A stretch of 64,000 nt of DNA from Pyrenophora tritici-repentis. Lineage: Eukaryota > Ascomycota > Dothideomycetes > Pleosporales > Pleosporaceae. Shown here one piece after another: positions 1 to 10,325 of this stretch; positions within the stretch are counted from its first letter, which is position 1; each line of letters begins with the position of its first letter. A program made the translations under genes and the position numbers. The stretch covers positions 1,116,001 to 1,180,000 of the forward strand of contig NC_089396.1 of assembly GCF_003171515.1 (NCBI RefSeq), read 5' to 3'. Below the pieces are notes generated by a model. That model made no database searches, had not been told where the DNA came from, and saw only the letters and a list, made by a program, of their open reading frames with translations.

Positions 1-702
1 GACTTCTTGTACGACGAGTACGACGTTAGGATAAGCCTTGCGAGCGTTTACCGAGAGCTAGAGAAGATGAGATGGTCTCGCAAGCTTGCAACAAAGCGGG
101 CAAAGGAGCAGAGTGAGCCACTCCGCCGCCTCTATCTTGCCAGGATGGCGCAACACTATAAGGCGGAGCAGATCGTTGCGTTGGACGAGAGCGCCTGCAA
201 TGAGCGTACGGGCGACCGCAAGTATGGCTGGTCTCCAATCGGGGAGCCGGTGGAGCTATCACACAGCTTCAGGCGATCAGAACGGTGGTCGCTGCTGCCA
301 GCCATGACGATAGATGGCTACATAAGCTATAAGATCTTTCAAGGCGCGATTACATCTGAGATCCTAGAAGACTTCTTAGAGTTTCAAGTGCTGCCGTTCT
401 GCAATCCTCACCCAGGGCCAGCCTCAGTAATCGTGCTTGATAACGCCTCCATCCATCGATCAGAGCGTGTACGGGTGCTTTGCCAAAGTGCTGGAGTACT
501 CCTTGAGTATCTGCCGCCATACTCACCAGATTTCAACCCCATCGAGAAGAGCTTTAAGCAGCTCAAGGGGTGGATGAAAAGGAATTCAGCGCAAGCGGAG
601 AACTTCATTGACTTTGGGGTCTTTCTTGAGTATGCAGCGCAGCTGGTGTGCTGTAATATTAACTGCAGAAGCTGGTTCCATAGGTGTGGCTATCCCTATT
701 AA
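1..702 (+). CDS. Tc1/mariner-type transposase, 5' end cut by window
   Basis: The frame is open from the first base to a TAA at 700-702, so the start lies outside the window. The protein is the catalytic half of an IS630-Tc1-mariner DDE transposase. The first Asp is in VALDESA. The second is in VIVLDNASIH, and the third acidic residue is Glu in YSPDFNPIEKSFKQLK, 34 residues after the second Asp. That spacing (DD34E) is the classic Tc1-type arrangement. All three acidic residues are present and there is no internal stop, so this part could be functional. The N-terminal DNA-binding HTH region and the 5' inverted repeat are not in the window. Confidence 0.85.
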   Translation, partial: DFLYDEYDVRISLASVYRELEKMRWSRKLATKRAKEQSEPLRRLYLARMAQHYKAEQIVALDESACNERTGDRKYGWSPIGEPVELSHSFRRSERWSLLPAMTIDGYISYKIFQGAITSEILEDFLEFQVLPFCNPHPGPASVIVLDNASIHRSERVRVLCQSAGVLLEYLPPYSPDFNPIEKSFKQLKGWMKRNSAQAENFIDFGVFLEYAAQLVCCNINCRSWFHRCGYPY

Positions 703-1006
703 TTGTGCTTTTAAATGGATGCCACAGTACGTTTCTATAGGTAGATGATACCATACAAATGCGAACGATTACACCTTAATGCGCAACCCACAAAAGCGAT
801 TTAATAATTCTAAAAAAATAAGAGCTATTTCTATACATATAGAACTATCTTAGGAAGTTAACCTGTTATAATCGCATAACGTTGTAGTGTTGTACATAGG
901 GCTATCCAAATAGACTATTGTTGCAGCGCATTTGAAACGCCTGAAAAACCTCAACACTATAGCGGGCACGGGCCGCTGTCACCAAAAACGCTCAGGCCAC
1001 TAAGCT
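703..1006. other. Gap without a gene between transposase and orphan ORF
   Basis: This is 304 bases of AT-rich DNA. It should contain the 3' inverted repeat of the Tc1-like element, but without the 5' end the boundary cannot be placed. I see no gene. Confidence 0.4.
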
Positions 1007-2743
1007 TCAAGCATTCTCGCCATCATCCTCCACAACACTGCTAGACGGTTCAACCACCAATTTCTTGCGCGCAATCTCCTCTCTTTTCTTACAACGTTCG
1101 ACTCGTCTCCAGTTACGATCTGTGAGACCCTGGTACCCAGCTTGCCATTCTTTTGCAGTGTTTTGTAGCGTGAAAAACCAGCCAGGAGGCTGCTTGAAAT
1201 GCTGCGTCCACAACTTCAAGATATCACCAGATGGCTGCATCAAGAGGTTGATATCCATAGCTCCGTCAATAACAAGAGTCTTATAAAGCTCGTTAATGTC
1301 CTCTCCAACTGTAGGAAATTTTAACTTAAGGTAGTTAAAGAAATTACTAGTATGCTCGTTAATCTCCTGCTCATGATCATATCGGATAGGCGCCCACTGA
1401 GATGCACTAGATACCTCAGCTCTTGTTATCGTTGGTGCAGCTGCCTGCAAGTTAGACTCCTGTTGAGGTTGCCTGTTCATCCGCTCAAGCTGTCCAACGA
1501 TGAGCAGTTTTGTTAAGCTTTTGATATCATCGTCGCCATCTCCAGCCGCCCGCAACTTGCGCGTTTTCTCATGCACCCGCAGGTCCTTTGCTCTCAAAAT
1601 TGCAAGCCGTACATCATCAGATGGCTCATCGTACGTTGCCCTTCTCGCTGTAATTGCTCTTGCCCACATGGAGATAATGTTGCCGTTGACAAAGAGGTGA
1701 TCTTCGAAGCGCGCTGGCTGCCTCGCTGTTGGCGCCATCCAGCAGCAATAAGGATAGTTCTCGCAATGGGTATCTGTACAGCGCCATCTATCCCGGATAG
1801 CAATAGCATGCCCGCTACCTGCTTGTTCAGCTGCTATTACACCAGCAAGCCCCTCCTCTTGAATCACCGTTGCGGTGCGTCGACGAGGACCGTCGACAAC
1901 CGTTGGCAACGGCTGCTGCTCCCCTGGAATTTCAGCCAAGATGAGCTCGAAATCGACGTTTACTGGCTCGCTGACATAGTTATCAACCTCTACAACAAGG
2001 CGCTGAAAGCTATTCCACGTTGCATCAACACCTCGCCGCAATCGCTTTATCGCGCGCTCGCGTTTGGCCTGCTTAGCTGGGTAAACAACAGTGCAAACAG
2101 ATGAGATCTTCGCTCTTTTTGGCCGTAATTCTGCAACAACGTCATCTACCCACTGCCATAGGTCGTCGAAATGCAGCGAGTACAGCCGTACGCCGTGCTC
2201 GCTATCGGCAGCTTCAGGAATAAAGTGTTTCTCCATATCACCACCAAGGCAAGCCCTCCACCTAACGCGCAGTACAGGATTAACCTCATCCTCTAGCGCT
2301 TGCGATGAGCGAGGCAGCCATGGAGTGCCTTCTTGACGTCGGTACGCTGGCTCTCCCTCATCCTCAACACTACCGGCAGCGCCCTTAGCAGCGATCTCAT
2401 CCTCATCCTCAGGCAGCGGATCGCCATCTCCATCCTCGAAAGTATCCTCATCCTCGCCAACGATATCTTCAGCTTGCGCGGAGGCAGCTGTTTGGGTGGC
2501 TTGCAGCTCAGGCTCGGACAACGGGCTTTGACGGCGCGGCGGGGCAGTCGCTGGAGGCGACGGCAGCGCCTCACGGCGGACACGTTTAGGCGTTAAATGG
2601 GTAGGATTTTGTCTAGTTGCTGGCGCTCTACGCTTCTGGGAGGACGGGTTAACGCCTTGATCGAATGGCTGCTTCGGCTTACGCTGGCGCTTGGGCGGCA
2701 TCCCAACAGCAGCTAGATTGAGCTCGCAACAAGCTCCACACAA
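1007..2743 (-). CDS. Orphan 578-residue protein in transposon-rich DNA
   Basis: This is a long intact minus-strand ORF that I cannot assign to a family. The N-terminal ~90 residues are basic and Pro/Arg-rich, nuclear-localisation-like from Met15 (MPPKRQRKPKQPF at 2701), and Met15 may be the true start. An acidic stretch of Glu/Asp follows at about 90-130. The middle is a folded Trp-rich region with a short cysteine cluster (CTDTHCENYPYCCW). The C-terminal ~120 residues are helical and charged. It has no DDE, RT, integrase or helicase motif. It lies between a Tc1-like transposase and the broken kinase-ankyrin gene. A mobile-element accessory or a repeated genomic ORF is plausible but unproven. 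Confidence 0.5.
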   Translation of the reverse strand: MCGACCELNLAAVGMPPKRQRKPKQPFDQGVNPSSQKRRAPATRQNPTHLTPKRVRREALPSPPATAPPRRQSPLSEPELQATQTAASAQAEDIVGEDEDTFEDGDGDPLPEDEDEIAAKGAAGSVEDEGEPAYRRQEGTPWLPRSSQALEDEVNPVLRVRWRACLGGDMEKHFIPEAADSEHGVRLYSLHFDDLWQWVDDVVAELRPKRAKISSVCTVVYPAKQAKRERAIKRLRRGVDATWNSFQRLVVEVDNYVSEPVNVDFELILAEIPGEQQPLPTVVDGPRRRTATVIQEEGLAGVIAAEQAGSGHAIAIRDRWRCTDTHCENYPYCCWMAPTARQPARFEDHLFVNGNIISMWARAITARRATYDEPSDDVRLAILRAKDLRVHEKTRKLRAAGDGDDDIKSLTKLLIVGQLERMNRQPQQESNLQAAAPTITRAEVSSASQWAPIRYDHEQEINEHTSNFFNYLKLKFPTVGEDINELYKTLVIDGAMDINLLMQPSGDILKLWTQHFKQPPGWFFTLQNTAKEWQAGYQGLTDRNWRRVERCKKREEIARKKLVVEPSSSVVEDDGENA

Positions 2744-2869
2744 ACAAAACGCTATACACGAACGATTTAGAGTACAGGACTAGCTTCATGGGCTTCTGGA
2801 GGTGGGAAACGGCTGCTGCATTAATTTACTAACAAATTACTATGGGAGTTGATGTTCTTGGGCACCAAG

Positions 2870-3269
2870 CTAACCAGATCCAGGCGGCTCAAGGTATTTC
2901 GAAAACCACAATATTACATTGACACAAGTCCCCAGCTGCTTCAAGCATGCATCAAAACTTCTGTGCTGACACCACTGGAGGAGATTTTTCGGAATGTCAA
3001 ACAATCTGTTCTGCATCCTGGAGTCGCCAGCGAGCATGTGTAAGGGCGTGCGACCTTTCTTATCAGCCCTAGATGGGTCAGCGCCCTTGCTGAGAAGATG
3101 TTTCACCATCATTGCGCTACCCCGAAACATAGCCATCGAAAGACATGTCTGAGCCTGTTCGTCTTCATATCCAAACATGTCCAGCGCATCCACGTCTGCT
3201 CCTTGTTCGAGTAGATGATCCACGGCATTTGTGTTCTCCATATGCGCTGCCCAATGCAGTGGGCCCCAA
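2870..3269 (-). pseudogene. 3' piece of a broken kinase-ankyrin gene
   Basis: On the minus strand this piece reads GPLHWAAHMENTNAVDHLL and continues through two more ankyrin-type units (HLLSKGADPSRADKKGRTPLHML), ending at a TGA near 2870. The upstream exons are 17 kb away at 20106-22437. The break point is the 8-bp target duplication at 3262-3269. Joining the halves through one copy of the duplication leaves a one-base frame mismatch (HWPIG versus GPLHW), so a small indel arose before or after the insertion. It cannot make a full protein as it stands. Confidence 0.75.
3262..3269. repeat. Target-site duplication GGCCCCAA, left copy
   Basis: This 8-bp sequence is repeated exactly at 20098-20105, directly outside the inverted termini of the large composite element. 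Eight bases is the hAT superfamily signature. In host terms it marks the insertion point in the ankyrin-coding region. Confidence 0.85.
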
Positions 3270-3295
3270 CATAGTTGTCAACAATCCAGCCAGCC
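3270..3295 (+). repeat. Left terminal inverted repeat of hAT-1
   Basis: It starts CATAGTTGTCAACAAT and runs into an AGCCAGCC-rich stretch. It matches the right end at 20072-20097 in reverse complement, with one substitution in the first 16 bases. A GC-rich imperfect hairpin (GCCGGC motifs) follows to about 3360. Confidence 0.8.
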
Positions 3296-3574
3296 GGCTT
3301 TTTGGCAGAAGCCGGCCGGCTGGATGGCTTGATTAGCTGCGGAGGGTCGGCCGGCTTAATGGGCTTGATGGGCTTGACGCCTAATTGGGACAATTGTATA
3401 GAAAACTTAGTATTGAGTTTCTTAGCCGTCGACCTATGTATCCAGCCCGTATTTAGCGTCCAATTGCTCGTTGCTAACCACCTTCTCGTCCACCTCGTTG
3501 TTGCAGCCTAAGCCGACCTTTCTCCACCTCCTTGTATATTGTATTTCCGCTAAAAGCTCGGGTGAGATACCTTA

Positions 3575-3853
3575 TCAGCGAGGCTCTAGCAGGTCGCCAA
3601 GCTCATTAAAGCAGCGCTCACACTCACAGCTTAAAGCTAGGATAGAGAGTACGTCAAGGGCGAGCTTGCTAAGGTTAGGGTAGCGATCCTGCAACTCTAG
3701 CCAGTATTTAATAGGGTTTCTTGCGTGCTCGCTACCCTTTGCAGCGCATAGCTCGTTGCGCTTCTATTATTTAAACTCGTCGTCATCGTAGCTGTTAGCG
3801 GTACCTAGGTCAATTATCGCGTCGATCGCGTCGTCAATATTATTAATAATTAC
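3575..3853 (-). pseudogene. hAT-1 transposase C-terminal (hATC) relic
   Basis: The minus-strand frame reads the hAT dimerisation signature: NPIKYWLELQDRYPNLSKLA, then SCECERCFNELGDLLEPR, ending in TGA where related copies continue with RR. Two adjacent stop codons occur upstream, where homologues have an EAWKR-type sequence. These are consistent with RIP-type decay. The Copia element inserted at 3859 separates it from the preceding part of the transposase, which resumes at 12492-12623. Confidence 0.75.
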
Positions 3854-3858
3854 TCGTA

Positions 3859-4094
3859 GTGTTAAGAATATGTTAGGTTCAGTCCAGGTCGGCGAGGTGA
3901 GGTTCGTGGAGTAAGCCCGAGCAGAAGGACCGACGCGGAATGATGATCTGTCATGTACGTCCTAAGATCATCATAACAACAAGTAGATAGAACAATAGCT
4001 CTTAGTGAAGTTCAATCCAATACAGGGTTACCTTTCGTACCTCTACTCGGTCGCCTATGGTAGTCATACCACCAGAGGAGACCTTGTTCTAACA
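3859..4094 (+). repeat. 5' LTR of Copia element
   Basis: The LTR begins TGTTAAGAATATG and ends TTCTAACA, giving the TG...CA termini. It is nearly identical to 12252-12486. The five bases before it, CGTAG at 3854-3858, recur at 12487-12491 as the target duplication. Near-identity of the two LTRs implies a recent insertion. Confidence 0.92.
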
Positions 4095-4107
4095 GGTTAT
4101 GAGCCCG
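4095..4107 (+). promoter_or_regulatory. Primer-binding site, half initiator-tRNA type
   Basis: GGTTATGAGCCC follows the 5' LTR immediately. It is complementary to GGGCTCATAACC in the anticodon arm of eukaryotic initiator tRNA-Met. Priming from an internal cut tRNA-iMet fragment is the known mode of Drosophila copia and many Copia-type elements. Confidence 0.75.
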
Positions 4108-4142
4108 GTTGCCTAACCCAACGTTATTGTTTTCAAACACCT

Positions 4143-4232
4143 ACCCGAGTCACGAAGGACTCAGATTCAAGAAGGAATCAAAACATCCACCCAAGTCACG
4201 AAGGACTTAGATTCAAGAAGGAATCAGAAAAG
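4143..4232 (+). repeat. Two tandem copies of a ~45-bp leader repeat
   Basis: Copies at 4143-4188 and 4189-4232 each contain GTCACGAAGGACT and TTCAAGAAGGAATCA. They lie between the primer-binding site and gag in the untranslated leader. The function is unknown; packaging or leader structure is possible. Confidence 0.7.
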
Positions 4233-4337
4233 AAAAGAAGTCGTGTACAACGCGGTTAACACGCAATCACACTTAAATACACCGTCTCTACACCCGAGAA
4301 CCGATAACGACTGCACCGCCCGCAGAATATCACCCGG

Positions 4338-4388
4338 ATCGCCCGCATCGCCCGCATCGCCTGTATCGCCCGCATCGCCCGCATCACC
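4338..4388 (+). repeat. 9-bp tandem repeat (GCCCGCATC)n in Copia leader
   Basis: About five imperfect copies of ATCGCCCGC lie about 70 bp before the gag start. ORFs through it read Ala-Ser-Pro repeats but are not supported as genes. Confidence 0.75.
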
Positions 4389-4454
4389 TACACTCTTAGC
4401 ATCATACCACGTACCTTGCTCGCATAATAGTCTCACCAACTCAAAACACACAAG

Positions 4455-7400
4455 ATGGCTGTAGAGAAGGAAGAATGGAAGATTCCCCAACTTACAGCTG
4501 AAAACCACGATACTTGGTTCCGCCGAAACAAGGTCAAGCTTAAGGGGAAGAAAGTCTTCTATGTCTGCGAGAAAAACCTGGTACAGCACTGCCAAATAGC
4601 AATAGCCGGTGAACTAACGGAGGCTATGGAAGAGTTGGAAATTGCTGAAGCAGACAAGCATACTAAGATCCGCGTCAACATTGAAAAAAGAGACAAGTAC
4701 CTAGAAGATGAAGCCACTGCAATCGATCTCTTGTTTCGGTCGCTTACTGAAGATGACCAAGCCCTTATTGACGAATACGACACTGCCTTCCAGTTCTGGG
4801 CCTACCTACAAAAGAAGTACACCCAAACTGACGCCACAACCGCCAACATTTACATGACCAGAATTCAAACGTTCACATTCAATCCTGGGAACACAATTGT
4901 TGGATCATGGGAAAAGCTAAAGGAATACCGACGCAAACTCGTAGCAGCAGACGCTGACACCAACGGAGCTTACAAGGACTCTGCACTACTACTCGTTCTT
5001 ATTAGATCACTCCCGAAAGAATTTAAGACTACGATTGACACCTTAAACGCCCAACTTAACCTTACGGTTGAACAGAAACTTAAGTTTCTGGAAGAGAAGG
5101 AGGTTCGAGACCAGCAAGACGCCGACGAAAAAGCTCTCCCAGCATTCCGGAAGACGGAGAAGTATGTTCCGCCTTACAAGCGCCGAAATCACAAGAGCTC
5201 ACCACTATCGTCTGACTCCGAATCTGGTACTAAGTTTATGGTCCAATGCTTCCTTTGTGACGGAGCCCATGGCGTACGAGACTGTCCAAGACGTGAGAGA
5301 GCTCGAAAGCTCCTTAAGGAATACGACGCTAAGAAATCATCTAAGCCGCCTATTAAGACACTCAAGCAAAGGAATTCTCACAAAAAGACTGGCAAAGCAT
5401 ATGGAGCCGAAGAAGTCAATTCAGAGTCAGATGAATTATCCGAGACCTCAGACTCTGAACCCGAGGAAATTGAGACATGCCGTCTCTCAAAAGACATTGT
5501 CGGTAAGGCCTCTCCATCTACTTGGGCTGCCGACACTGGCGCCTCCTCCCACATGTCTGACCAACCCTCATTGTTTAGACGAATGATGAAGATCAAGCGA
5601 AGACTAGTTCGGGTTGGAGGGGGAGAATTATATGCAGACTGGAAAGGAGAAGCTCAAGTGGTGTGTAAAGACGGATCGTCGACATGGTTGTCAGAAGTAC
5701 TGCTTGTACCTAACCTTGGAGTCAATTTGTTATCAGGGAGAAGAATTTGCGCAGCAGGCCTGAAGGGTCGTTTCAATTCACACGTACTATGCTTCAAACT
5801 AGGAAAGGAGATCATTATTAAAGCAACTATGGACGACGGCCTCTACGTAGTGTCACACATTGCCGATGGATACCACGAGACAGCATTCCTAGGCACGGAA
5901 CCCCATACACCAGTTAAGAGCGAGCTTAAGGTTAATGAAAAGGAGAGATACCTGCTGTATCACAGACGTTTCGCACACCTAGGACCTACAAAGATTGCCA
6001 AACTCCACGAAGTTACAACTCTCCAGAAGAAGATTCAAGTTCCAGAGAAGATTGAAATCTGCGAAGTGTGTTCCCTGACAAAGATGAAGAACAGCATCCC
6101 TAAGCAGCTAAGAGAGCACAAGGCCACGAAGCTAGCCTTAGTACAGTTTGACATTGCTGGACCCTTTCCAACATCTCTACGAGGAAACAGGTGGTTCCTC
6201 CAAATTATTGATAGCTACACGCGGAAAAACTGGGTTATCCCGCTGAAGAAAAAGGGAGACGCACAACGGGAACTCCGAATCTGGAAGACCTTTGTAGAAC
6301 ATCAAACTGGCGAGAAAGTCAAAGCTGCTGGAACCGACAATGCACCAGAACTTCTACAGCAAGCTGAGGAATGGAGAGTTACACAAGGCGTGGAAATTCA
6401 GCCTACAACAATTGCTTCCTCACACCAGAATGGACCAGCCGAGCGAAACATCCAAACTGCTGAAGCTGATATGAGAGCAATGTTGAAAGACGCTGGTTTA
6501 CCAATTGAGTTTTGGGATGAAGCTGTCGAAGCAGACGCATACCTACGCAACCGTACAAACACAGGACCTATGATCAATGGAAAGCAAGTCAGTCCTGAAG
6601 AGGCATTCACAGGAACGAAACCATCCATTGACCACATCCGTGTATGGGGGAGCAAATGCTATTCGTACATCAACCCTAAAACGATTCCAGCAGACCAACG
6701 ACATGACAAGCTCGTGGACCGTGGCAGAATTGGAGTATTTATGGGATATTCTGAGACAACAAATAAGCAGTTCAAGTTCTATTCGCCAGAGCTTGGATAC
6801 ACCTCAAGGACAAGCCGATTGTCAGTGGACGAATACACCCCTGGAGGGAAAGTTGAACTACGACTGCGAAACATACCAGCTGGACCACAAGGAACGCAGA
6901 ATACGATGCCAGACCGAAAACCAAGAGGAAGACCTAGGAAGGATCTAGAATTATCTCCTGCCGAACGAATGGAACCAACTCCTACCGAACGAATGGAACC
7001 ATCTCCTGCAGAACCAATGGAACCATCTCCTACCGAACCAATGGAACCATCTCCTGCAGAACCAATAGAACCAGTTTCCGAGAACCTAATGGAACCATCT
7101 TCGGCAGAGCTAACTCATGAACCAGTGAAGCGTCACAGAGGAAGACCAAGGAGGCTAACTACTATTCCTCCTACTGCACCATCTGATGAGCGGGTTCCTA
7201 ATCTTGTGAACGAAGAGGGGCCCGAAGAACCGTGTACCCAGTCTGTACGAGAAAAGGAGATTCCACGATACTTCACTAGACAAGCCAAACGGAAGAGGTC
7301 TAACGAAGAGATTGTTGAGGACGAGAGATTTAGCAAGATCGTTAAAGCTATGCTAGCCCAAGTTGGCCTTACAGAAGAGCAAACACGACTATCTGAGAAG

Positions 7401-8036
7401 GCTTTCGCAGCAACCGAGATCGCAGGAATCCAGATCCCCCAGACACACGAGCAAGCTATCAACGACCCAAAGTATGGAAAGCAATGGAAAGCAGCAATAC
7501 TTGAAGAGATAATCGCGTTAATAGAGAATCGAACCTGGGAGGAAGTTCCAAAGCCAAAAGACGCGAACATGGTTGATTCAAAGTGGGTTTTTACAGTCAA
7601 AACGAATCTCGACGGGACTGTTGAGAGGTTTAAGGCACGCCTTGTGGCAAGAGGTTTTACGCAAGCACACGGAACAGACTACAACGAGACTTTTGCCCCG
7701 ACAGTCCGCATGGACACCTTACGTCTGTTTATGGCCACTGTCGCAGCGGAAAACCTGGAATGTTTCCACTTTGACATTAAGAATGCATTCACAGAGTCGC
7801 ACTTGAAGGAAGAGATCTTTCTTAAGCAACCCCAAGGAGTAGAAGTCAAAAAAGGATACGTCCTTAGAGTTCTCCGCAGCTTATACGGACTCAAACAGGC
7901 TGCTCGCGACTGGAACTTGTTGATAAAGAAAGAACTTCTGGCATGGGGATTCGTACAAAGCCTCGCAGACCCGTGCATGTTTATCCACAAAGAAAAACAA
8001 CTCCGTATCCTCGTCTACGTTGATGACATTGCTGCT
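4455..8036 (+). CDS. Copia Gag-Pol polyprotein, 5' part up to assembly gap
   Basis: This is a single frame of 1194 codons ending at the N run. In order it shows a Gag region, a zinc knuckle CFLCDGAHGVRDC whose spacing is C-X2-C-X3-H-X4-C (one residue shorter than usual), and a protease motif ADTGASSHM. The GAG-pre-integrase His/Cys region (HRRFAHLG, CEVCSLTK) and an integrase core with D (FDIAGPF), D (GTDNAPE) and E (GPAERNIQ) follow. A Pro/Glu heptad-like linker comes next, then reverse transcriptase as far as YVDDIAA. Integrase before reverse transcriptase is the Ty1/Copia order. The frame is intact, so the element was probably active recently. The remaining RT and RNase H are at 11274-12245. 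Confidence 0.93.
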
Positions 8037-8096
8037 NNNNNNNNNNNNNNNNNNNNNNNNNNNNNNNNNNNNNNNNNNNNNNNNNNNNNNNNNNNN
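8037..8096. other. Assembly gap (60 N)
   Basis: There are sixty undetermined bases inside the Copia element. Sequence before the gap ends in the RT motif YVDDIAA. Sequence after the gap restarts about 3.2 kb earlier in the same element (8097 matches 4838), so the gap joins two overlapping pieces. Confidence 0.95.
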
Positions 8097-10325
8097 AACC
8101 GCCAACATTTACATGACCAGAATTCAAACGTTCACATTCAATCCTGGAACACAATTGTTGATCATGGGAAAAGCTAAAGGAATACCGACGCAAACTCGTA
8201 GCAGCAGACGCTGACACCAACGGAGCTTACAAGGACTCTGCACTACTACTCGTTCTTATTAGATCACTCCCGAAAGAATTTAAGACTACGATTGACACCT
8301 TAAACGCCCAACTTAACCTTACGGTTGAACAGAAACTTAAGTTTCTGGAAGAGAAGGAGGTTCGAGACCAGCAAGACGCCGACGAAAAAGCTCTCCCAGC
8401 ATTCCGGAAGACGGAGAAGTATGTTCCGCCTTACAAGCGCCGAAATCACAAGAGCTCACCACTATCGTCTGACTCCGAATCTGGTACTAAGTTTATGGTC
8501 CAATGCTTCCTTGTGACGGAGCCCATGGCGTACGAGACTGTCCAAGACGTGAGAGAGCTCGAAAGCTCCTTAAGGAATACGACGCTAAGAAATCATCTAA
8601 GCCGCCTATTAAGACACTCAAGCAAAGGAATTCTCACAAAAAGACTGGCAAAGCATATGGAGCCGAAGAAGTCAATTCAGAGTCAGATGAATTATCCGAG
8701 ACCTCAGACTCTGAACCGAGGAAATTGAGACATGCCGTCTCTCAAAAGACATTGTCGGTAAGGCCTCTCCATCTACTTGGGCTGCCGACACTGGCGCCTC
8801 TCCCACATGTCTGACCAACCCTCATTGTTTAGACGAATGATGAAGATCAAGCGAAGACTAGTTCGGGTTGGAGGGGAGAATTATATGCAGACTGGAAAGG
8901 AGAAGCTCAAGTGGTGTGTAAAGACGGATCGTCGACATGGTTGTCAGAAGTACTGCTTGTACCTAACCTTGGAGTCAATTTGTTATCAGGAGAAGAATTT
9001 GCGCAGCAGGCCTGAAGGGTCGTTTCAATTCACACGTACTATGCTTCAAACTAGGAAAGGAGATCATTATTAAAGCAACTATGGACGACGGCCTCTACGT
9101 AGTGTCACACATTGCCGATGGATACCACGAGACAGCATTCCTAGGCACGGAACCCCATACACCAGTTAAGAGCGAGCTTAAGGTTAATGAAAAGGAGAGA
9201 TACCTGCTGTATCACAGACGTTTCGCACACCTAGACCTACAAAGATTGCCAAACTCCACGAAGTTACAACTCTCCAGAAGAAGATTCAAGTTCCAGAGAA
9301 GATTGAAATCTGCGAAGTGTGTTCCCTGACAAAGATGAAGAACAGCATCCCTAAGCAGCTAAGAGAGCACAAGGCCACGAAGCTAGCCTTAGTACAGTTT
9401 GACATTGCTGACCCTTTCCAACATCTCTACGAGGAAACAGTGGTTCCTCCAAATTATTGATAGCTACACGCGGAAAACTGGGTTATCCCGCTGAAGAAAA
9501 AGGAGACGCACAACGGGAACTCCGAATCTGGAAGACCTTTGTAGAACATCAAACTGGCGAGAAAGTCAAAGCTGCTGGAACCGACAATGCACCAGAACTT
9601 CTACAGCAAGCTGAGGAATGGAGATTACACAAGGCGTGGAAATTCAGCCTACAACAATTGCTTCCTCACACCAGAATGGACCAGCCGAGCGAAACATCCA
9701 AACTGCTGAAGCTGATATGAGAGCAATGTTGAAAGACGCTGGTTTACCAATTGAGTTTTGGATGAAGCTGTCGAAGCAGACGCATACCTACGCAACCGTA
9801 CAAACACAGGACCTATGATCAATGGAAAGCAAGTCAGTCCTGAAGAGGCATTCACAGGAACGAAACCATCCATTGACCACATCCGTGTATATGGGAGCAA
9901 ATGCTATTCGTACATCAACCCTAAAACGATTCCAGCAGACCAACGACATGACAAGCTCGTGGACCGTGCAGAATTGGAGTATTTATGGATATTCTGAGAC
10001 AACAAATAAGCAGTTCAAGTTCTATTCGCCAGAGCTTGGATACACCTCAAGGACAAGCGATTGTGGACGAATACACCCCTGGAGGGAAAGTTGAACTACG
10101 ACTGCGAAACATACCAGCTGGACCACAAGGAACGCAGAATACGATGCCAGACCGAAAACCAAGAGGAAGACCTAGGAAGGATCTAGAATTATCTCCTGCC
10201 GAACGAATGGAACCAACTCCTACCGAACGAATGGAACCATCTCCTGCAGAACCAATGGAACCATCTCCTACCGAACCAATGAACCATCTCCTGCAGAACC
10301 AATAGAACCAGTTTCCGAGAACCTA
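8097..10325 (+). pseudogene. Repeated Copia gag-pol segment full of one-base deletions
   Basis: This stretch repeats 4838-7088 almost exactly but loses single bases in short runs, for example GG to G and GGG to GG, and once drops four bases. The result is a series of broken frames. The losses are concentrated in homopolymers and no substitutions of RIP type are seen. From about 10326 onward the copy is again clean. This pattern fits low-quality sequence at a contig end rather than an old degenerate copy, though a real tandem copy cannot be excluded. Confidence 0.75.

Noticed and set aside
4224..4595. Asp/Gly-Ala repeat ORF on minus and Ser-Pro-Ala ORF on plus
   Set aside because: Both are readings of the 9-bp tandem repeat in the Copia leader; gag on plus explains the region.
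8020..8220. ORFs running through the N run
   Set aside because: Undetermined bases give false open frames; the downstream sequence is in another register of the same element.
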